Both the position numbers and the translations under genes were made by a program. From Candidatus Rokuibacteriota bacterium (GTDB taxonomy: Bacteria; Methylomirabilota; Methylomirabilia; Rokubacteriales; CSP1-6): a stretch of 48,439 bases of DNA. The notes below the pieces were generated by a model. It was given only the letters and a program-made list of their open reading frames with translations, was not told the DNA's origin and made no database searches. The stretch covers positions 1 to 48,439 of the forward strand of contig QHSR01000019.1 of assembly GCA_003221635.1 (NCBI GenBank), given 5' to 3'. Positions 42,227 to 48,439 of this stretch are shown here, in pieces; within the stretch, counting starts at the first letter, position 1; each line of letters begins with the position of its first letter.

Positions 42227-42232
42227 ACTATA
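42227..42232 (-). promoter_or_regulatory. Possible -10 box giving a leaderless mRNA
   Basis: TATAGT on the minus strand (42232 to 42227) is a good -10 match that ends 8 bases before ATG 42218. Initiation would fall at or within two bases of the start codon, and there is no Shine-Dalgarno sequence in that space. A clear -35 box is not seen. Confidence 0.3.
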
Positions 42233-42326
42233 CGCCAGTCCGGCCCGCGGAGTCTTGGTACACTGCGGCGGCGAGCACGATTGCGCCGGCGTGCACCCGA
42301 CGTGAGCCGAGCCGAGAGAGGACCTG

Positions 42327-43226
42327 ATGATGGAGATCGGCTGTCATCTCCCGACGACCCAAGCGCCCGAGGCGATGGGCGATGCGCTGGTCACGTTCGC
42401 GCGCGAGGCCGAGCGGCACAACATTGCCTCGCTCTGGGTGAGTGATCACGTGGTCATTCCCAAGGTGAGCACCGGCTACGGGCGCGGGGGACGCTTCCCG
42501 CACCCTCCGGAGCGCCCGTACCTCGAGGCCGTGACCGCTCTCGCGGCCGCCGCCGTCTGCACGACGCGCGCGCGGCTCGGCTCGTCGGTGTTCATCCTGG
42601 GCCATCGCCAGCCCGTGCTCATGGCCAAGATGCTGGCGAGCATCGACGCGCTGTCGAAGGGCCGTCTCATCTGTGGGTTCGGCGTGGGGTGGTGGAAGGA
42701 GGAGCTCGAGATCCTGGGCGCGCCCTTCCATGCCCGGGGTCGCCAGGCCGACGAGGCCTTGCGCGTCTTCAAGGAGCTGTGGACGTCAGACTCGCCGCGC
42801 TTCGAGGGCGAGTTCTTCCGGTTCCGTGACCTCGGCTTCGCGCCGAAGCCCGTCCAGAAGCCCCATCCCCCGATCTGGGTCGGGGGCGCGAGCCCGGCCG
42901 CGTTTCGGCGGGTCGTCACCCTCGGCGACGGCTGGCACGCGTCGCCGAGAAGCGTGACCGAGTTTCGGGACGGCCTCGCCCTACTCCGCAAGGCGGCCGA
43001 CGCGCACGGCCGCTCGTGGGAGACGCTCGAGATCTCGATGCGCTTCGGCTTGAGCGACGAGCTTCTCGCCCAGGGCCAGCAAGCCGTCGTCGATCAACTC
43101 TGCGAGTACAAGCGCCTGGGCGTGCGCCACGCCCTCGTCGAGTTCCGCCGGCCGGATCTCGGGCGGATGCTGGAGCTTCTCGGGCTGGTCGCCGGGACCA
43201 TTCGCCCGGCCGTCACCGCGGCCTGA
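42327..43226 (+). CDS. LLM-class F420/FMN-dependent oxidoreductase (TIGR03619-like)
   Basis: A 299-residue luciferase-superfamily enzyme of the shorter, probably F420-dependent type. MMEIGCHLPTTQAPEAMGD opens it; LWVSDHVVIPKVS (about residues 36-48) is the TIGR03619-type motif, then SIDALSKGRLICGFGVGWWK (105-124), and KPHPPIWVGGASPAAFRRV (about 176-194). The 200 bases at 42640-42839 recur exactly in the next gene at 44309-44508. The gene itself is complete, so this copy is probably the source. ATG at 42327 or 42330. It is followed by the LVIVD-repeat gene 70 bases on. Confidence 0.92.
   Translation: MMEIGCHLPTTQAPEAMGDALVTFAREAERHNIASLWVSDHVVIPKVSTGYGRGGRFPHPPERPYLEAVTALAAAAVCTTRARLGSSVFILGHRQPVLMAKMLASIDALSKGRLICGFGVGWWKEELEILGAPFHARGRQADEALRVFKELWTSDSPRFEGEFFRFRDLGFAPKPVQKPHPPIWVGGASPAAFRRVVTLGDGWHASPRSVTEFRDGLALLRKAADAHGRSWETLEISMRFGLSDELLAQGQQAVVDQLCEYKRLGVRHALVEFRRPDLGRMLELLGLVAGTIRPAVTAA
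42640..42839 (+). repeat. 200-bp exact direct repeat, copy 1 (inside LLM gene)
   Basis: Bases 42640-42839 are identical, with no mismatch, to 44309-44508, 1669 bases downstream in the same orientation. Flanking bases differ immediately on both sides. This copy is within an intact LLM oxidoreductase gene and encodes residues ~105-171, so it is likely the original. Confidence 0.97.
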
Positions 43227-43296
43227 GAATGGGACGCGACCTGAGGTCGTCCGGAGGCGAGCGACGAGGCGGCTGCCAGGGGGGAGGAGACGCGAC

Positions 43297-44310
43297 ATGA
43301 GCGGTAACGGCGCGAGCGCCAGAGGCGTGAAGCAGGTCGGATACTTCGATTGCCCCGGCGGCGGGCAGGTGGTCGTCGACGGGCGCGTGGCCTTCATCGC
43401 GCACATGAAGGCGCCTCACGGCACGACGCTGGTCGACGTCAGCGACCCGGCGAGGCCACGACAGCTCGCATCGATCGAGGTGCCGCCCGGCACGCACTCG
43501 CACAAGGTGCGTGCGGCCAACGGCCTGATGCTCGTGAACCGTGAGGCCCACGGCGGGCAGCCGTCGTCGCCGAACCCGCCCCGGGGGCTCGGCATCTACG
43601 ACGTGACGAGAGGGAGCCGGCCGCGCGAGATCACGCTCTGGCGCAGCGGCGGCACCGGCGTCCACCGCTTCACCTTCGACGGCCGCTACGCCTACATCTC
43701 GCCCGAGATGGACGGCTACGTCGGCAACATCATGATGATCCTCGACCTGCAGGACCCGAGCCGCCCGCAAGAGGTCGGCCGCTGGTGGATGCCCGGGCAG
43801 TGGACGGCGGGCGGCGAGACGCCCACGTGGAACCGCCTCTACGTCAGCTACTGGCACGGTGGCTTCGTCATCCTCGACGTGGAAGACCTCGCGAAGCCTC
43901 GCTTCGTCTCGGGGCTCGACTGGAGCCCGCCGTTCCTGACGCCGACGCACACGGCGCTGCCCGTGCCGTTTCCGCTGCATGGACGGCGCGTCATGCTGGT
44001 GGCCGACGAGGACGTGGCGAAGCTCGAGCCCGGGCCGCCGGCGTTTCTCTGGCTGGTCGACATCACGCACGAGCAGCGGCCCGTGCCCTTCGCGAGCTTC
44101 CAGGTGGACGCCGACGGAAAGCCCCAGCCGGACATGACCGGCTGCCATCAGCCCTGCGAAACCATCACCGGCACGGAGATTCCCGTGGCGTGGTTCGCCC
44201 ACGGCCTGCGCATCGTGGACATCGCCAACCCGCACGCGCCGCGCGAGGTCGGGCACTTCCTGCCGCCTGTGCCGGAGGGCTCGACGCGCGTGTGCAGCAA
44301 CGACGTGTGC
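43297..44310 (+). CDS. LVIVD-repeat beta-propeller protein, C-terminally truncated
   Basis: The 338 genuine residues contain repeated LVIVD-like blades: GTTLVDVSDPARPRQLASIE, GLGIYDVTRGSRPREITL, MMILDLQDPSRPQEVGRWWM, FVILDVEDLAKPRFVSGLDW and LRIVDIANPHAPREVGHFLP. These proteins form a propeller and are usually secreted; no signal peptide is visible here. The family normally ends with a segment like NDVYVDDRGLIYLIDR, but the frame switches at SNDVC into the 200-bp copy of the LLM gene. About 20-30 residues are therefore lost. After the copy, the frame runs on into Arg/Ser-rich antisense nonsense to 44877; none of that is real. Confidence 0.8.
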
Positions 44311-44508
44311 ATCGACGCGCTGTCGAAGGGCCGTCTCATCTGTGGGTTCGGCGTGGGGTGGTGGAAGGAGGAGCTCGAGATCCTGGGCGCGCCCTTCCAT
44401 GCCCGGGGTCGCCAGGCCGACGAGGCCTTGCGCGTCTTCAAGGAGCTGTGGACGTCAGACTCGCCGCGCTTCGAGGGCGAGTTCTTCCGGTTCCGTGACC
44501 TCGGCTTC
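44309..44508 (+). repeat. 200-bp exact direct repeat, copy 2 (at a gene-gene junction)
   Basis: This copy lies exactly between two truncated genes: the LVIVD protein has lost its end and the MetE/UROD-like gene has lost its start. At the left joint, the native LVIVD coding sequence would be expected to read something like GTCGACGCG, similar to ATCGACGCG of the copy, so microhomology may have guided the joint. No inverted ends, target duplication or transposase are present, so it is not an insertion sequence. Confidence 0.95.
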
Positions 44509-44513
44509 CCACG

Positions 44514-48349
<3,836 letters not shown>

Positions 48350-48377
48350 GCGGCGAACGCGGGCGACGGCAGTCGCC

Positions 48378-48439
48378 TCAGCAGCCGCCGGAGGCGCCGG
48401 ATTTGCGCGGCTCGATCAGCTCGACCCTGACGTCGTCGG
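48378..48439 (-). CDS. C-terminal end of an unidentified protein
   Basis: Only the last 19 residues (DDVRVELIEPRKSGASGGC) are inside the window, with TGA at 48378-48380. The Gly/Ser-rich tail ending in Cys is reminiscent of small metal- or cluster-handling proteins, but this is too little to name. It is 29 bases upstream of the MBL-fold gene on the same strand and may be cotranscribed. Confidence 0.55.
   Translation of the reverse strand, partial: DDVRVELIEPRKSGASGGC

Noticed and set aside
44309-44508. Insertion sequence or integron at the 200-bp repeat
   Set aside because: There are no terminal inverted repeats, no target-site duplication and no transposase or integrase gene; the repeat is a part of the neighbouring gene.

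Overview
This is a GC-rich (roughly two-thirds G+C by eye) bacterial chromosome segment with tightly packed genes on both strands and no phage, insertion sequence, CRISPR array, tRNA or rRNA gene that I could see. The content (four LLM-class flavin oxidoreductases, tripartite tricarboxylate and branched-chain-amino-acid type importers, amidohydrolase and alpha/beta-hydrolase genes, 2-hydroxyacid dehydrogenases, a short archaeal-type prolyl-tRNA synthetase) fits a soil or subsurface heterotroph. Candidatus Rokubacteria (Methylomirabilota) is my best guess; this is inference from gene content, not proof. The many abrupt gene breaks suggest a metagenome-derived contig.

Layout. 1-5.1 kb: partial fumarylacetoacetate-hydrolase family gene, LLM oxidoreductase, a damaged SDR, an EamA exporter and an orphan family-5 solute-binding protein. 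5.1-8.2 kb: hydrolase, a small secreted protein, a lipoprotein serine protease, a VOC protein and a decarboxylase remnant. 8.2-12.2 kb: complete tctC-tctB-tctA importer followed by the C-terminal half of a second tctA. 12.2-17.1 kb: TetR regulator with a near-consensus promoter and overlapping operator, translationally coupled to a PaaA-like di-iron oxygenase, then a class II aldolase, an amidohydrolase, a 2-hydroxyacid dehydrogenase and a broken MaoC hydratase.

17.1-27.2 kb holds the most coherent system. It is one long minus-strand array: DoxX, livG, livF, livK, livH (one-base frameshift), livM, a tandem-VOC extradiol-dioxygenase-like protein, an LLM oxidoreductase, a gentisate-1,2-dioxygenase-like cupin, a second LLM oxidoreductase and a RibH2-type lumazine synthase. 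Four-base stop/start overlaps tie livH-livM, LLM-cupin and cupin-LLM together. I read it as uptake plus flavin-dependent oxygenation plus ring cleavage of an aromatic or heteroaromatic acid, with its own flavin supply.

27.4-39.6 kb: hydrolase, a cupin/2-hydroxyacid dehydrogenase/SDR operon, a MurU-AmgK-like nucleotidyltransferase-kinase fusion, a BisC-like molybdoenzyme, a lytic transglycosylase, a decayed Cache sensor, an RRM protein with ribosomal protein S21, DNA polymerase IV and two unknowns. 39.6-48.4 kb: a 520-residue protein of unknown function, an FMN 2-hydroxyacid oxidase, an LLM oxidoreductase, a truncated LVIVD-repeat protein joined to an exact 200-bp copy of that LLM gene, an N-terminally truncated MetE/UROD-like gene, a proS gene with an internal frame-breaking deletion, two small proteins and a metallo-beta-lactamase-fold protein.

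Broken or truncated genes are strikingly frequent, and several (200-bp duplication, proS, livH) look as much like assembly or consensus errors as biology. All functions are read from motifs and family resemblance; no database search was run.
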